A DNA stretch of 64,000 bases from RPQJ01 sp963748985 (GTDB lineage: Bacteria; Pseudomonadota; Gammaproteobacteria; Steroidobacterales; Steroidobacteraceae): the NCBI GenBank assembly GCA_963748985.1, contig CAVVKQ010000001.1:124001-188000 (forward strand). Reading direction: 5' to 3'. The first letter of the stretch is position 1; each line of letters begins with the position of its first letter. The position numbers and the translations under genes are program-made. Positions 9,136 through 17,621 of the stretch are shown piece after piece. Below the pieces are notes generated by a model. The model worked only from the letters and a program-made list of their open reading frames with translations, was not told where the DNA came from and searched no databases.

Positions 9136-9771
9136 ATGCGTGACCATCGCGAAGAGATCATTGCCGTCACGCACGCGCTCGATGACGCGGGCATGGTGCC
9201 GAACAAGTCGGGCAACGTATCCTGCCGGGTCGCGGACGGTTTTGCGATCACGCCCGCCGGCATACCGTACCGTGAGCTGGCACCTTCGCACATCGTGACC
9301 CTGACGCTCGATGCGCCGGTGGTCGCCACGGAGCCACGGCCTTCGTCCGAATGGCGCATGCACGCCGCCATCTATCGCGCGCGCCCGGACGTCTTTGCGA
9401 TCGTCCACACGCACAGCCCGTGCGCGACGGCGCTCGCAGCCGCCGGCCGGGGTATCCCGCCATTCCATTACATGATCGCGCTGGTCGGCGGCGACGTGCG
9501 CTGCATGCCGTATGCCACGTTCGGCACGGCCGAACTGGCTGAATCGGCGGTTCGCGGTCTGCAGGACCGGCGTGCGTGCCTGCTGGGCAATCACGGGGTG
9601 ATGGCGATCGGCAGCACGCTGGCCCGCGCCCATGCGGTGGCCGTCGAGGTCGAGAATCTTGCGGGCGAATACCTCGCGATGCTGTCCGCGGGACTGGTGC
9701 CGCAGTTGCTCGACGACGCAGAAATTCAGAAGGTGGTCGCCGGGTTCACCGATTACGGCCGGTTGGGCTGA
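9136..9771 (+). CDS. Class II aldolase/adducin family protein, probable 5-deoxy- or methylthio-ribulose-phosphate aldolase
   Basis: Cytoplasmic Zn-dependent aldolase or dehydratase of 211 residues. The zinc-binding histidines are in 'VHTHSP' near residue 95 and 'GNHGVMAIG' near 156, and the putative catalytic acid is in 'SSEWRMHAAI' near 75, the layout of L-fuculose-phosphate aldolase (FucA). MtnB dehydratases share this fold, so sequence alone does not separate them. However, no mtnC, mtnD or mtnK is next to it, and the order mtnP-mtnA-aldolase is that of the DHAP shunt, where the ketose phosphate is split into dihydroxyacetone phosphate and an aldehyde. It starts 11 nt after mtnA and is surely co-transcribed. 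Confidence 0.85.
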   Translation: MRDHREEIIAVTHALDDAGMVPNKSGNVSCRVADGFAITPAGIPYRELAPSHIVTLTLDAPVVATEPRPSSEWRMHAAIYRARPDVFAIVHTHSPCATALAAAGRGIPPFHYMIALVGGDVRCMPYATFGTAELAESAVRGLQDRRACLLGNHGVMAIGSTLARAHAVAVEVENLAGEYLAMLSAGLVPQLLDDAEIQKVVAGFTDYGRLG

Positions 9772-10025
9772 GCCGCGCGCCACCGACGCAGCCGGCTGCC
9801 GGCGAACTGGCCGCCGAAGTAGGCGGTGACGAAGAACGGCAACAACTTCCATTGGAACGGCAGTCCAAGCGCGAAACGCAGCGCAATCACCATCGGCACG
9901 GCCGCATGCACCGCCAGGAACCATTGCGGCGAAAACTTGCACACACCTGCCCGCCAGAAACCGAGCGGCACGTTGATGACGAACGTGACGGCAAGGGCTA
10001 CCAGGTAGGCAACGGTGGCAGTCAT
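9753..10025 (-). CDS. Small two- or three-helix membrane protein
   Basis: Predicted inner-membrane protein of 90 residues. Hydrophobic stretches cover residues 3-20 (TVAYLVALAVTFVINVPLG), 34-52 and 60-74, separated by short charged turns, with an arginine-rich C-terminus (RLRRWRAAQP). No catalytic motif is seen and I do not recognise a family with confidence. Its 3' end overlaps the 3' end of the convergent aldolase gene by 19 nt. It lies 9 nt downstream of the YqhA-family gene on the same strand and is probably co-transcribed with it. Confidence 0.6.
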   Translation of the reverse strand: MTATVAYLVALAVTFVINVPLGFWRAGVCKFSPQWFLAVHAAVPMVIALRFALGLPFQWKLLPFFVTAYFGGQFAGSRLRRWRAAQPNRP

Positions 10026-10034
10026 GCGAGCGGG

Positions 10035-10664
10035 TCAGTGTCCTTTGCGCGACGCATTGACGCCGAGTGACATGATGCGATCCGTCCAGGCGATGCCGAG
10101 CGCGGAAAGAATGAACACCGAGTGGATGATGGTTTGCCACAAGACGCCTGCGGAAGTGACCTGCGTGCAGCCCTTGCCGACGGATCCGGCCGCGCTCAAT
10201 GCCTGCGCAGCCGCGATGGCGTCACTGGTTCCGCACAGCGGCAGGCCGCCGATCGCACCGACCTCGATGAAGGTCTTGAGCAGATGGATCGAGCTGATAC
10301 CGATGATCGCCATCGCGAGCTTCACCTTGAGCACGCTTGCGTTGACATGGCTGAGCCACTCGGGCTGGTCGGGATGTCCTTCCAGGTCCAGGCGTGACAC
10401 GAAGGTCTCGTAGCCGCCGACGATCACCATCACCAGCAGGTTCGAGATCATCACCACGTCGATCAGGCCCAGCACCATCAGCATGATCGACTGCTCGGTC
10501 AGCGTCGGCGCCGAGTGGATCAGGTGCCACAGTTCCTTGAGGAACAGGAAGACATAGACGCCCTGCGCGACGATGAGGCCGAGATAGAGCGGCAGCTGCA
10601 GCCAGCGCGAACTGAAGATCAGGGCCGGCAACGGGCCCAGCGGTTTGCGGTCGACGGTGCTCAT
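10035..10664 (-). CDS. UPF0114/YqhA family membrane protein
   Basis: Inner-membrane protein of 209 residues with about four transmembrane helices (around 15-40, 62-85, 115-135 and 175-195). The segments 'SRWLQLPLYLGLIVAQGVY' near residue 18 and 'DVVMISNLLVMVIVGGYETF' near 69 are the conserved core of the YqhA (TIGR00645) family, whose function is unknown. Charged residues after helix 2 (VSRLDLEGHPDQPEW) also fit. The ATG at 10664 is used since the upstream frame is arginine-rich and unlike the family. Confidence 0.85.
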   Translation of the reverse strand: MSTVDRKPLGPLPALIFSSRWLQLPLYLGLIVAQGVYVFLFLKELWHLIHSAPTLTEQSIMLMVLGLIDVVMISNLLVMVIVGGYETFVSRLDLEGHPDQPEWLSHVNASVLKVKLAMAIIGISSIHLLKTFIEVGAIGGLPLCGTSDAIAAAQALSAAGSVGKGCTQVTSAGVLWQTIIHSVFILSALGIAWTDRIMSLGVNASRKGH

Positions 10665-10802
10665 GGAGTTCGTGGGACGGTGGCGAAAGGCCCGCAAGAG
10701 TAGGGGGCGACGTCGCTCCTGCCAAGCCCGGCTGCGGTGAGCGACACGTTGCCGGTACCGCCGGGGCGCGTGGTTCATGTCCGACGCTCAAACTGCTTCA
10801 AA

Positions 10803-10831
10803 TTGAAAGTGTCGCCCCGTTCCGCTATAGA
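10803..10831 (+). promoter_or_regulatory. Sigma70-like promoter for the TonB receptor gene
   Basis: A -35 box TTGAAA (10803-10808) and a -10 box TATAGA (10826-10831) are separated by exactly 17 nt, in a local AT-rich dip. Transcription would begin near 10838, about 65 nt before the receptor start codon at 10906. Confidence 0.6.
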
Positions 10832-10905
10832 CTCGGCTCGCTTTGCGTAACTGACCTGGGGACTGGCCTATGTTGGCCGGTCGGGTCATCGGGGAGGGAG
10901 TTCGC

Positions 10906-13269
10906 ATGGCTGGCAAGCGATATTCGCCGCGGGTCGCAGCAGCGGTGGCAGCTGCGCTTGGCCTCTCGGCACCGGTGGGGGCCGTACTCGCCCAGCCGGT
11001 GGCTGCAGACGGCACGGTGCTCGAGGAGATCATCGTCACGGCGACCCGCCGCGAGGCGAACGTCCAGGACGTTCCCTTCAACATGGTCGCACTCGGGCCT
11101 GAGTCGCTCGATAAGTTGCGCATCAATAACCTGGCCGAGTTCACCCGGGCCGTGCCCGGACTTTACGTGCCGGACCAGGGACCGCGTTCCAGCAACCTGG
11201 TCACTGTCCGCGGCCTGAACGTGAGTTCGCTAACCGACTCAATTGCCAACGGCAACGGCACTGGAGGCACGGTCGCGACTTACCTGGGCGACATTCCGCT
11301 GTTCGTCGACCTGCAGATGATCGACGTCGAGCGGGTTGAAGCGCTGCTCGGCCCACAAGGCACACTGTATGGCGCCGGCACCCTCGCTGGCGCCATTCGC
11401 TACCTGCCGAATCGGCCGGACCCCGCGGCTTTCGAAGCCTCTGCGGGAGGCCGTCTTTACTCGATCAACGAGAGCGATGGCATGGGCACGGACGTGTGGG
11501 GCGTCGTGAACCTGCCGCTGGTCGAAAGTCGCCTGGCCTTGCGCCTCGCTGCGGGCTACGTCAACGATCCTGGTTTCATCGACTACAATTATGTCGTGCG
11601 CGAGCCGGGTGTTTCCAATCCGAATCCCGACTTTGACGACGCCGGGGATGTCGCGGCCAACCTGCGCGAGCAGCAGGACGTCGATACCGCGGAGACATTC
11701 ACCGGCAGGCTCGGTCTGTTCTGGCAGGTGAGCGATACCGTCGATGCCAACCTGACCTATTACTACCAGGACCAGCAGGTCGGCGGTCGCACGGTCAATC
11801 ACGACCAGGCGTTCGGAACGGGCCGCTACGTGTCGGCGAGCCGCTTCCTCGAGCCGAACGACATGACCAATCACCTGTTGGCACTCGAGCTGACGTGGGA
11901 TCTTGGCTTCGCCGAACTGACGTCGGCCACGGGAACCTCGAAGTTCGAGTCGTTCGGCCAGCGCGATCAGACCGACTTCCTGATGGACCTCGACTACGGC
12001 TACGAGGACTTCCCCCAGTTCGCCGCATACGCGACCGACAAGCTCGATGAAGAGACGTTCAACCAGGAACTGCGCCTGGTCTCCCAGGGCACGGGGAAGT
12101 GGACGTGGATCGTGGGCGCTTTTTACAACCGTTTCGAAGGCGACGGAGTTGCCTCGGAGTACACGCCCGGCATTCCGGAATGGTATGGACTGCCTGACGG
12201 ATTTCCCGACCTGGAATACCTCGCCGTTTCCAACCGTAAGTTCGAGGAAATGGCGCTGTTCGGCGAGCTGGGATACCAGTTTACAGAGCGCTGGCAGGTG
12301 ACGGTGGGCGCGCGCTGGTTCGACTACGACGACCAGTTCGTACTCGAAACCTCGTTCCCGTTCTTCGATACCGTGCTGAACGACAGCAACCAGACCGGCG
12401 ACAACGACACCATCTTCAAGTTCAACACGTCGTTCAAGTTCACGCCGGACGTGATGGGGTACCTGACGATCAGTGAGGGATACCGCCAGGGCGGCCTCAA
12501 CTCCGGCCCGCCGTGCCAGGACCCGATCCCGGACGAGCAGTCATTCTGTCTCAAGGAGGACGAGGTCCTGATCAGCCCGGACACGACGACCAACTACGAG
12601 GTCGGATTGCGCAGCCTATGGCTCGACGGCCGGCTGATAGCGAATGCCGCGGTGTATCAAATCGACTGGAACGACATCCAGGTGGCCGGAACCAGCGACG
12701 TCGGTGAGGTTCCGATCACTGTCAATGGCGGCACTGCCGAGACCCGGGGAATCGAATTGTCGGCGCGCTGGGCCATCACGGATTCCCTGCAACTCATGGC
12801 GAGCGTCGCTTTCAACGATGCCCAGCTCACCAGCGATGCTCCAGGACTCGTCGACGGCGAGGACGCGTTCGACGGGGACCGCCTCTCGGGTTCGCCAGAA
12901 CAGCAGGGCACGCTGTTGCTGGACTACACGCGACCACTCGACAACGGCTGGACCCTGAACGCGAATTACTCGTTTACCGCGGTCAGCGACGTGTATACGA
13001 AAGTGGGGTTGCGCAACAACGGCGAAGCCCTGCCCGGGTATGCGATCCACGGTGCCTCGATCGGGATGGGAGTGGGCCCGTGGGTGGCGCGCTTGTATGT
13101 CGACAACCTGTTCGACAAGTATGCGATCACGTCGGTGCGCCGCGATCCCAGCTACATCCGGCCGATCGAGCGCGCGGACCTGGCGCCGATTGATTCACGC
13201 ACGTATTTCCAGAGCATGCTGCGACCACGCACCGTGGGCCTGGAAGTCACGTACCGCTTCGATCTCTGA
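10906..13269 (+). CDS. TonB-dependent outer-membrane receptor
   Basis: Outer-membrane beta-barrel transporter (787 residues) driven by TonB/ExbBD. The ATG at 10906 is preceded by GGGAGGG at about 7 nt, better than the upstream ATG at 10870. A signal peptide ends around 'GAVLAQ', followed by a TonB box-like 'EEIIVTATRREANVQDVP' near residue 40, then the plug domain ('LRINNLAEFTRAVPGLYV', 'LLGPQGTLYGAGTLAGAIRY'), the barrel strands and a C-terminal 'RPRTVGLEVTYRFDL' with terminal aromatic-x-hydrophobic pattern. The barrel is of the large iron-siderophore/organic-nutrient class typical of environmental proteobacteria. No anti-sigma or sigma gene is nearby. The next gene, a TPR-sulfotransferase, starts 7 nt after its stop and is likely functionally linked. 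Confidence 0.92.
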   Translation: MAGKRYSPRVAAAVAAALGLSAPVGAVLAQPVAADGTVLEEIIVTATRREANVQDVPFNMVALGPESLDKLRINNLAEFTRAVPGLYVPDQGPRSSNLVTVRGLNVSSLTDSIANGNGTGGTVATYLGDIPLFVDLQMIDVERVEALLGPQGTLYGAGTLAGAIRYLPNRPDPAAFEASAGGRLYSINESDGMGTDVWGVVNLPLVESRLALRLAAGYVNDPGFIDYNYVVREPGVSNPNPDFDDAGDVAANLREQQDVDTAETFTGRLGLFWQVSDTVDANLTYYYQDQQVGGRTVNHDQAFGTGRYVSASRFLEPNDMTNHLLALELTWDLGFAELTSATGTSKFESFGQRDQTDFLMDLDYGYEDFPQFAAYATDKLDEETFNQELRLVSQGTGKWTWIVGAFYNRFEGDGVASEYTPGIPEWYGLPDGFPDLEYLAVSNRKFEEMALFGELGYQFTERWQVTVGARWFDYDDQFVLETSFPFFDTVLNDSNQTGDNDTIFKFNTSFKFTPDVMGYLTISEGYRQGGLNSGPPCQDPIPDEQSFCLKEDEVLISPDTTTNYEVGLRSLWLDGRLIANAAVYQIDWNDIQVAGTSDVGEVPITVNGGTAETRGIELSARWAITDSLQLMASVAFNDAQLTSDAPGLVDGEDAFDGDRLSGSPEQQGTLLLDYTRPLDNGWTLNANYSFTAVSDVYTKVGLRNNGEALPGYAIHGASIGMGVGPWVARLYVDNLFDKYAITSVRRDPSYIRPIERADLAPIDSRTYFQSMLRPRTVGLEVTYRFDL

Positions 13270-13276
13270 GGCAGGC

Positions 13277-14779
13277 TTGGCGGCGGGCGGGCGGACGTCG
13301 TCGATTCTCGAGCGCGGTGTCCTCGCGGCCGAGCGTGGTCGCATCGCCGAAGGTCTCGCGCAGATTCGTGAGGCCTGCGCGGTCGATCCGGACAATCCCG
13401 AGCCGCAGGCGCAGCTCGCGCGCTGGCTCTCCAGGCTCAACCGCAACGACGAGGCATTGGCATCCGTCGCGCGAGCGCTCGCGCTCGTGCCGCAATCGGC
13501 ACTGTGCTGGGACACCGTCGGCGTGGTCCTGAGCCGCGCCGGTCGCCATGAGCAGGCGGTCGACTGCTTCGCTCGTGCGGTCGAGTTGGACCCGGAGCGT
13601 GCCGGCATGCATTTCAATCACGCTGCGTCGCTCAAGTTTCTCGGACGCTTTGCCGAAGCCGAGGCGGCGTACGAGGCGTGCGTGCGCTGCGATCCGCATT
13701 ACTGGCGCGCACACTCGGCGCTCGCGGCGACTCGACGGCAAACGCCGGAGCGCAATCACCTCGCGCGGCTCGAGCGGCTGCTCAAGATGGGTCCGCTCGA
13801 TCCCGACGCCGAATTGCACCTGCGTCACGCGCTCGCGAAAGAGCTTGAAGACCTGGGGCGGGACGACGAGGCGTTTGCGCATCTGCTCGCCGGCAATGCA
13901 CGCAAGCATGCGGCCACAGGGTATCGATTCGAGCGGGACCAACGCCTGTTCGACGCGGTCATGCGTCTCTTTCCGGAGGTATTGCCGGCTCCTGCCCACG
14001 CGGACCTGACGGGCGACCAGGTCACCCGCGCACCGATCTTTGTCGTGGGTATGCCGCGCACCGGGACGACGCTCGTCGAGCGGATTCTTTCGAGCCACCC
14101 GCAGGTGGCGTCGGCGGGGGAGTCGCAGAATTTCGGCGTGTTGTTGAAGCGAGCCTGCGGGACGCCGTCGCCACAGGTGCTCGACGAAGCCACGCTGGCG
14201 CAATCACTGCGTATCGACCTGCAGGCACTTGGTCGCGATTACGTCGAACGCACGCGACCCCCGGGTCAGGCGCAACCGCGCTTTGTCGACAAGATGCCGC
14301 TCAACTTTTTCTACCTGGGGCACATCGCTCGTGCGCTGCCCGCCGCGAGCATCGTCGTCCTGCGCCGTCATCCGCTCGATACCGGGCTCAGTAGTTTCCG
14401 CCAGTTGTTCGCCACCGGGTTTTCGTACTACGACTACGCCCGTGACCTGCGGGACATCGGCCGGTACTTCGTGCAGTTCGACCGGCTGATCGCGCATTGG
14501 CGGGCAACGCTGCCGGGGCGGGTGCACGAGGTCCGGTACGAAGCCCTCGTCGCCGATCAGCGCGAGGAGACCGGACGGCTGCTCGCCCATTGCCGTTTGC
14601 CCTGGGAGGAGGCGTGCTGCCATTTCGAACGGAATGAGCATGCGGTGGCTACGGCGAGCGCGGTGCAGGTCAGGCAGCCGCTTTATGCCAGCAGTGTCGG
14701 CCGCTGGCGGCGTTTTGAGCAGCACCTGCAGCCGTTGATCGAGGAATTGCGGACGGCGGGCCTCGAGGTGACGGACTGA
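13277..14779 (+). CDS. Tetratricopeptide-repeat sulfotransferase family protein
   Basis: Protein of about 500 residues with an N-terminal tetratricopeptide-repeat part (roughly residues 5-200: repeats 'NPEPQAQLARWLSRLNRNDEA', 'ALCWDTVGVVLSRAGRHEQA', 'AGMHFNHAASLKFLGRFAEA') fused to a C-terminal sulfotransferase domain. The PAPS 5'-phosphosulfate loop is 'VVGMPRTGTTLVERIL' near residue 257, and 'FVDKMPLNFFYLGHIA' then 'VVLRRHPLDTGLSSFRQLF' form the 3'-phosphate site. The start is probably the TTG at 13277, with GAGG made from the end of the receptor gene 6 nt upstream; a GTG at 13319 is possible. Such TPR-sulfotransferases often follow TonB receptors in sphingomonads and related bacteria; the acceptor is unknown. 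Confidence 0.85.
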   Translation: MAAGGRTSSILERGVLAAERGRIAEGLAQIREACAVDPDNPEPQAQLARWLSRLNRNDEALASVARALALVPQSALCWDTVGVVLSRAGRHEQAVDCFARAVELDPERAGMHFNHAASLKFLGRFAEAEAAYEACVRCDPHYWRAHSALAATRRQTPERNHLARLERLLKMGPLDPDAELHLRHALAKELEDLGRDDEAFAHLLAGNARKHAATGYRFERDQRLFDAVMRLFPEVLPAPAHADLTGDQVTRAPIFVVGMPRTGTTLVERILSSHPQVASAGESQNFGVLLKRACGTPSPQVLDEATLAQSLRIDLQALGRDYVERTRPPGQAQPRFVDKMPLNFFYLGHIARALPAASIVVLRRHPLDTGLSSFRQLFATGFSYYDYARDLRDIGRYFVQFDRLIAHWRATLPGRVHEVRYEALVADQREETGRLLAHCRLPWEEACCHFERNEHAVATASAVQVRQPLYASSVGRWRRFEQHLQPLIEELRTAGLEVTD

Positions 14780-14941
14780 ATCACATCCGCAGTTCGAGGC
14801 CACAGCCGCGGGCAGGCAGCCGGCGACGCATGTGGCCCGGGTGCACGAATGGCCGGCCTGCGGCCCGGACGAGCCGTCACAACCCCGGTCCGCTAGAATG
14901 GCAGCACAGGCTGCAACGGGCAGCCGCAATGGGGCCCGCCC

Positions 14942-16006
14942 TTGAAGACCGCCCAGGACATCTACCGCGACCTGCAATCGAGCCTGGGGGACGTCCTGCC
15001 GGACGCCGAACTGTTCATCAAGGCGGAGGTCGCCGCCGAAGTGCTCCGCCTCAAGGTGGAGCGGGACGCCGTGATCCTCGGGCACAATTACATGGAACCC
15101 GCGTTGTTCCATACGGTGCCTGACTTCCAGGGCGATTCGCTCGAACTCAGCCGTCGTGCAGCCGAGACCGACAAGGCGGTCATCGTGTTCTGCGGCGTGC
15201 GCTTCATGGCCGAGACGGCGAAAATACTCAACCCGACCAAGACGGTGCTGCTGCCGACGGAGAAAGGCGGCTGCTCGCTGGCCGAGAGCATCACGGCGGC
15301 CGACGTCCGCGCGTTGCGCGAAGCCTATCCGGGGGTGCCGATCGTCACGTACATCAACACCTATGCCGACGTGAAAGCCGAGTGTGACATCTGCTGCACG
15401 TCGAGCAACGCGGCAGCGGTCGTCGAATCCCTGAAGTCCGACACGGTGATCTTCCTGCCCGACGAGTTTCTCGCCCGCAACGTGGCGCGCGAGACGGGTC
15501 GCCACGTCATCGTGCCGTCGGTGCTGCGCAAGGGCGCCCTGGCGGCGAATGGCGACGACACCACGGTCGAGCACACGATGATCGCGTGGAAGGGTCGCTG
15601 CGAAGTGCACGAGTTGTTCACGCCCGAAGACGTCGACGTGGTCCGCAAGCAGTACCCGGACGTGATGATCCTGGCGCATCCTGAATGCAGCCCCGAAGTC
15701 ACCGCGAAGGCGGATTTTTCCGGCAGCACGACGGCGATGATCAGGGCCGTCGAAAGATCGAAGGCGAAGCGCTTCCTGCTGCTCACCGAATGCTCGATGG
15801 GCGACAACATCGTCGCCGCCAATCCGGGCAAGGAAATGCTGCGCCTCTGCAGCCACCGGTGCCCGCACATGCATGAGATCACGCTCGAGCAGACACGCGA
15901 CTCGCTGCAGTTCATGCGCTGGGAGATCGACGTGCCCGAGCACATCCGCGTGCGCGCACTGCGTGCCGTTGAGCGCATGCTGGCCGTCGGGCCGAAAATC
16001 GATTGA
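14942..16006 (+). CDS. nadA: Quinolinate synthase
   Basis: Cytoplasmic [4Fe-4S] enzyme (354 residues) that condenses iminoaspartate with dihydroxyacetone phosphate to give quinolinate in de novo NAD synthesis. Cluster-binding cysteines are visible in 'ECDICCTSSNA' near residue 146, 'AHPECSPEV' near 244 and 'CSHRCPHM' near 305. 'ILGHNYMEPALFHTVPDFQGD' (residues 41 on) is the conserved N-terminal substrate region. The start used is the TTG at 14942 (LKTAQDIYRD), since no ATG or GTG lies nearby before the conserved core; the upstream GGGG is a weak ribosome site. It is followed by nadB, whose product makes its substrate. Confidence 0.95.
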   Translation: MKTAQDIYRDLQSSLGDVLPDAELFIKAEVAAEVLRLKVERDAVILGHNYMEPALFHTVPDFQGDSLELSRRAAETDKAVIVFCGVRFMAETAKILNPTKTVLLPTEKGGCSLAESITAADVRALREAYPGVPIVTYINTYADVKAECDICCTSSNAAAVVESLKSDTVIFLPDEFLARNVARETGRHVIVPSVLRKGALAANGDDTTVEHTMIAWKGRCEVHELFTPEDVDVVRKQYPDVMILAHPECSPEVTAKADFSGSTTAMIRAVERSKAKRFLLLTECSMGDNIVAANPGKEMLRLCSHRCPHMHEITLEQTRDSLQFMRWEIDVPEHIRVRALRAVERMLAVGPKID

Positions 16007-16011
16007 GCGAG

Positions 16012-17571
16012 ATGCTGCGCAGCGACGTCCTGGTCATCGGCTGCGGCATTGCAGGCGGCACGGCTGCGCTCGAGCTCGCGGAGTCGGGTCTCGACGTCAC
16101 CGTGATCACGCGCGCCGACCGCGCCGGCGAGTCGAACACGTACTGGGCGCAGGGCGGCATCATTTTCCGCGGCCAGGACGATTCGCCCGAATCGCTGGCG
16201 CAGGACATCGTCAGTGCGGGTGCGGGGCTGTGTCACGAACAGGCGGTTCGCACGCTTGCCAACGAGGGTCCGTCGCTCGTCCAGTCGATCCTGATCGACA
16301 AGCTCGGCGTGCCGTTCGATCGTACGCCTGGCGGTACACTCTCCCTTGGTCGGGAAGGCGGGCACTCGATTGCCCGCATCGTGCACGCGACCGATGCTAC
16401 CGGTCGCGCCATCGAGGACAAGCTCATCGAGGCGCTGCGCGCACATCCACGCGTTCGCCTGTTGACGCACCACACCGCCGTCGACCTGCTGACGCCCGCG
16501 CACCAGGGCCGCGACCGGCGTGCCGTCTACGATCCGCTGTCGTGCGTCGGTGCCTACGTCTACGACCAGCGCACGGGCAGGATCGGCCGCTGTTTCGCCC
16601 GGGCCACCGTGCTGGCGACTGGCGGTCTCGGGCAGATCTTCCTGCGCACGACGAATCCCGCCGGCTCCCGCGGCGATGGACTCGCGATGGCGTACCGCGC
16701 CGGCGCACGCGTCATCAACACCGAATACATCCAGTTCCATCCGACGGCGTTCTATCACCGCAACGCACCCTGCTTCCTGATTACCGAAGCGGTGCGGGGC
16801 GCGGGCGCGCGCCTGGTCGACGAGCAGCGGCAGCCGTTCATGGACCGCTACGACGCGAAGTGGAAAGACCTCGCTCCGCGCGACGTCGTTGCGCGCAGCA
16901 TCCACTCCGAGATGCTGCGACAGGGCGTCCCCAACGTTTACCTGGACGTCGCCAGCTACGTTCCAGTCGAGCGCATCCGCACTGAGTTTCCCGAGATGTA
17001 TCGCAGCTGTCTCGAGTACGGCATCGACATCACGCGCGATCCGCTGCCGGTCGTACCCGCTGCGCACTATTCATGTGGCGGCGTGTGGATCGACCTCGAC
17101 GGCACGACGACGGTCGAGCGGCTGTACGCCGTCGGCGAGGTCGCGTGCTCCGGCCTGCACGGAGCCAACCGGCTCGCGAGCACGTCTCTGCTCGAGGGCC
17201 TGGTATGGGGTCACCGAGCGGCACAGCGCATCGTGGGTCAGCTGGCCGCGGGCAACGGGTTGCACTTTGACGACATTCCGCCCTGGCAGGACACCGGCAC
17301 CGAAGCGCCCGATCCGGCCCTCATCGCGCAGGATATGAGCTCGCTGCGGCACATCATGTGGAACTACGTCGGCCTGGTGCGTACCACGCGCCGGCTGCTG
17401 CGCGCTATCGAGGCGCTGCGCAACCTCGAAGTGGAGGTCGAGCGCTTTTATCGCGCGGCTGCGATGACCGACGACCTGATCGGCCTGCGCAACGCCGTGC
17501 GCGTGGCGCTCATCGTGACACTGGCCGCGTGGGTGAACCCCGAGAGTCGAGGCTGCCACTACCGCGAGTGA
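16012..17571 (+). CDS. nadB: L-aspartate oxidase
   Basis: Cytoplasmic FAD enzyme (519 residues) that oxidises L-aspartate to iminoaspartate, using oxygen or fumarate. The FAD dinucleotide fold is 'VLVIGCGIAGGTAALELAE' near residue 7, then 'NTYWAQGGI' near 42, the active-site region 'EYIQFHPTAFYH' near 238 and 'GANRLASTSLLEGLVWG' near 382. The C-terminal helical domain of the succinate dehydrogenase/fumarate reductase flavoprotein family is present. I use the ATG at 16012; a TTG at 16003 overlapping the nadA stop (TTGA) is also possible and would add three residues. Either way the pair is translationally coupled. Confidence 0.95.
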   Translation: MLRSDVLVIGCGIAGGTAALELAESGLDVTVITRADRAGESNTYWAQGGIIFRGQDDSPESLAQDIVSAGAGLCHEQAVRTLANEGPSLVQSILIDKLGVPFDRTPGGTLSLGREGGHSIARIVHATDATGRAIEDKLIEALRAHPRVRLLTHHTAVDLLTPAHQGRDRRAVYDPLSCVGAYVYDQRTGRIGRCFARATVLATGGLGQIFLRTTNPAGSRGDGLAMAYRAGARVINTEYIQFHPTAFYHRNAPCFLITEAVRGAGARLVDEQRQPFMDRYDAKWKDLAPRDVVARSIHSEMLRQGVPNVYLDVASYVPVERIRTEFPEMYRSCLEYGIDITRDPLPVVPAAHYSCGGVWIDLDGTTTVERLYAVGEVACSGLHGANRLASTSLLEGLVWGHRAAQRIVGQLAAGNGLHFDDIPPWQDTGTEAPDPALIAQDMSSLRHIMWNYVGLVRTTRRLLRAIEALRNLEVEVERFYRAAAMTDDLIGLRNAVRVALIVTLAAWVNPESRGCHYRE

Positions 17572-17621
17572 CGCCGTGGGAAATCGGTGATCCGGTCCTG
17601 CAGGGGGTAAGCGGCGCCGGT

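Noticed and set aside
14204..15943. A long minus-strand frame over the sulfotransferase and nadA (579 codons)
   Set aside because: No similarity, strongly biased composition, covers two certain genes on the plus strand.
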